From the NCBI GenBank assembly GCA_009704225.1, contig WLEN01000050.1, positions 1-5,714 on the forward strand: DNA of 5,714 nucleotides, in the 5' to 3' direction. The stretch's first letter is position 1. Every line of letters starts with the position of its first letter. Source of the DNA: Actinomycetota bacterium (GTDB lineage Bacteria > Actinomycetota > Actinomycetes > Actinomycetales > Microbacteriaceae). Shown in pieces: positions 4,597 through 5,714 of this stretch. Made by a program: the position numbers and the translations under genes. The notes beneath the pieces are model-generated. The model did no database searches. It worked only from the letters and a program-made list of their open reading frames with translations, and was not told where the DNA came from.

Positions 4597-5714
4597 TTCG
4601 AGTCCTCCGTCGGTTCGACGGGTGGCACTCCTTCGACCAGTTTGGCTAGCTCGCTATCCGTTAACGGAGCGGGTTCGTCTTCACGCGGTTCACCGTCGCC
4701 GAGTTCGGTGACATCGGTCGGTTCCTCGAGCCATTCGGTGTGGAACTCAATCGTTTCGTCCGGCGAGAAGTGGTTCTCGGTGAGTCGGGCATAACGACGC
4801 CACTGGGCAGCTTCGTCGGCACGACCCATCTCTTCGAGAACCTCGGCGTTCGCGTCAAACAATGCAACACACTCCGGCGTCGCGTTAGTCGGGTCGAGTT
4901 GCGGAATCTGAAGTTCGGCGTAGGCGCGATCGGTTTCGTCTCGGTCGAGGCGAATGCCCGAAAGGACAATGGCCAGGTCGATTTGCGCTTCGCGTGGCAG
5001 TTTCTCTCGGTCGAGTTCGCGGGCAATCTTGAGACCCTCGTTCGACCGGTCAAGCCCGCGAAGGCAATCGATGATGAGCGCAATCTGATCATTCGAGCCC
5101 GAAATGCGCTGTGCAGTTCGCAATTCGGCAAGGGCCAACGTGAAATCCTGGTTCACGTAGGCCATAATTCCCACTGTTTCCCGCACAATCGCGAGACGTG
5201 ACGCACGGTTTTTTGCCGCAATGGCGTGTTGGAGCGCTCGGGGCGCATCGACCTCGGCATAGAAGGACGCGGCTTCCAGGTGGCGACCGACGACCATCGC
5301 ATTGTCTTCGCTCAGGGTCGACAAATCACGAAGCACAGCGCGGTCCAGTTCCTTGCCCGCGAAACGGTTCTCGAGTTCAGGTTCCATCTCGCGGATAGCC
5401 TTGCGCTGTTCTTCGCTCGGACGAAAACGAGGGAATTCCTCTTCGCGCGGTTCAGGACGCGAGCCTTCAGGACGACCGTCACGACTAAACGGCTTACGTT
5501 CACCCGGTTTCCCGTCACGACTAAACGGCTTACGTTCACCCGGTTTCCCGTCACGACTAAACGGCTTACGTTCGCCCGGTTTCCCGTCACGACTAAACGG
5601 CTTACGTTCGCCCGGTTTCCCGTCACGACTAAACGGCTTACGTTCGCCGTCACGCGCGGGTCGCTCGCCGCGCGGCCGATCGCTACCGTTTTTGGGCGCG
5701 CCAAAACGGCCCGA
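4593..5714 (-). CDS. TPR-like helical repeat protein with repetitive basic N-terminal tail (5' end off the right edge)
   Basis: The frame stays open from the right edge to a stop at 4593-4595, giving at least 373 residues. Residues 1-109 of the visible part are low-complexity and basic, with five 12-residue units GERKPFSRDGKP. A helical core follows, about residues 110-315, with paired helices resembling tetratricopeptide repeats; examples are the stretch with ALAELRTAQRISG and the one with EEMGRADEAAQW. The last roughly 57 residues are strongly acidic (19 Asp/Glu against 3 Arg/Lys). It is in the place of Rv1691 of M. tuberculosis, a TPR protein of unknown function, and actinobacterial relatives often carry Arg/Gly-rich tails. 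An ATG at 5385-5387 could be mistaken for the start, but the frame continues upstream through the repeats without a stop and the coding character persists. The stop overlaps the phosphatase ATG (ATGA). Function is unknown; TPR folds usually bind proteins, and the tail might contact RNA or other acidic partners. Confidence 0.85.
   Translation of the reverse strand, partial: SGRFGAPKNGSDRPRGERPARDGERKPFSRDGKPGERKPFSRDGKPGERKPFSRDGKPGERKPFSRDGKPGERKPFSRDGRPEGSRPEPREEEFPRFRPSEEQRKAIREMEPELENRFAGKELDRAVLRDLSTLSEDNAMVVGRHLEAASFYAEVDAPRALQHAIAAKNRASRLAIVRETVGIMAYVNQDFTLALAELRTAQRISGSNDQIALIIDCLRGLDRSNEGLKIARELDREKLPREAQIDLAIVLSGIRLDRDETDRAYAELQIPQLDPTNATPECVALFDANAEVLEEMGRADEAAQWRRYARLTENHFSPDETIEFHTEWLEEPTDVTELGDGEPREDEPAPLTDSELAKLVEGVPPVEPTEDSK
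4603..4608 (-). promoter_or_regulatory. ribosome binding site of the HAD phosphatase
   Basis: The minus strand reads GGAGGA, six bases before ATG 4594-4596, inside the last codons of the upstream TPR-like gene. Together with the ATGA overlap it supports this start for the phosphatase. Confidence 0.8.
5469..5648 (-). repeat. five in-frame 36-bp tandem repeats coding for GERKPFSRDGKP
   Basis: Five head-to-tail 36-base units lie at 5613-5648, 5577-5612, 5541-5576, 5505-5540 and 5469-5504. The DNA between about 5476 and 5646 is identical from unit to unit except for one synonymous glycine codon: GGC in the three upstream units and GGT in the two downstream ones. In the last unit the final 7 bases differ, giving Gly-Arg-Pro in place of Gly-Lys-Pro. 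A shorter degenerate copy, GERPARDG, precedes the array. Each unit carries four basic and two acidic residues, one Phe and one Ser. Near-perfect identity at silent sites indicates recent expansion or homogenisation by slippage or recombination. Confidence 0.95.

Noticed and set aside
5469..5648. Possible CRISPR array, since the repeat unit is 36 bp
   Set aside because: The units are directly adjacent with no spacers and encode an in-frame peptide repeat, and no cas gene is present.
5312..5704. 130-residue minus-strand frame with repeated NVSRLVVTGNRA units
   Set aside because: It is an out-of-frame reading of the same repeats. A 36-bp unit keeps several frames open. The GERKPFSRDGKP frame joins the conserved helical core and this one does not.

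Overview
This window is an ordinary, tightly packed chromosomal operon from an actinobacterium. Every supported gene lies on the minus strand, so the layout is best read from right to left. I found no mobile element, RNA gene, CRISPR array or defence system, and no stretch over 300 bases without a gene.

Gene order in the direction of transcription: (1) a TPR-like helical-repeat protein, open at the right edge, with a repeated Arg/Lys-rich N-terminal tail; (2) a HAD-IIA phosphatase resembling the actinobacterial glycerol-3-phosphate phosphatase; (3) a 41-residue protein; (4) tlyA, a 16S/23S rRNA 2'-O-methyltransferase; (5) nadK, NAD kinase; (6) recN, a DNA-repair ATPase; (7) the first 17 codons of pyrG, CTP synthase, cut by the left edge. 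The junctions are: 4-nt overlap, 2-nt gap, 17-nt overlap, 1-nt gap, 4-nt overlap, then about 42 nt before pyrG. This points to one transcript with translational coupling. The same order is known in Mycobacterium tuberculosis (Rv1691, Rv1692, Rv1693, tlyA, ppnK, recN, then pyrG after Rv1697 and Rv1698). The Rv1697/Rv1698 pair (steA/steB type) is missing here and recN is followed directly by pyrG.

The gene order, the GTG starts and the protein styles indicate Actinomycetes. GC, judged by eye from a few lines, is in the mid to high fifties, which is low for that class. A small-genome aquatic member of Microbacteriaceae would fit, but that is a guess from composition and gene style.

The genes do not form a single pathway. 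They are housekeeping functions in rRNA modification, NADP supply, break repair, CTP synthesis and phosphate-ester recycling that stay linked across actinobacteria. The points most worth a second look are the nearly identical 36-bp in-frame repeats in the first gene, the tiny conserved protein before tlyA, a hairpin that puts the pyrG start codon in its loop, and a LexA-box-like sequence about 90 bp upstream of recN. Four gene boundaries differ from the longest or ATG-first reading: nadK starts at GTG 2690, recN at 1794, the small gene at 3607, and the first gene has no start inside the window.
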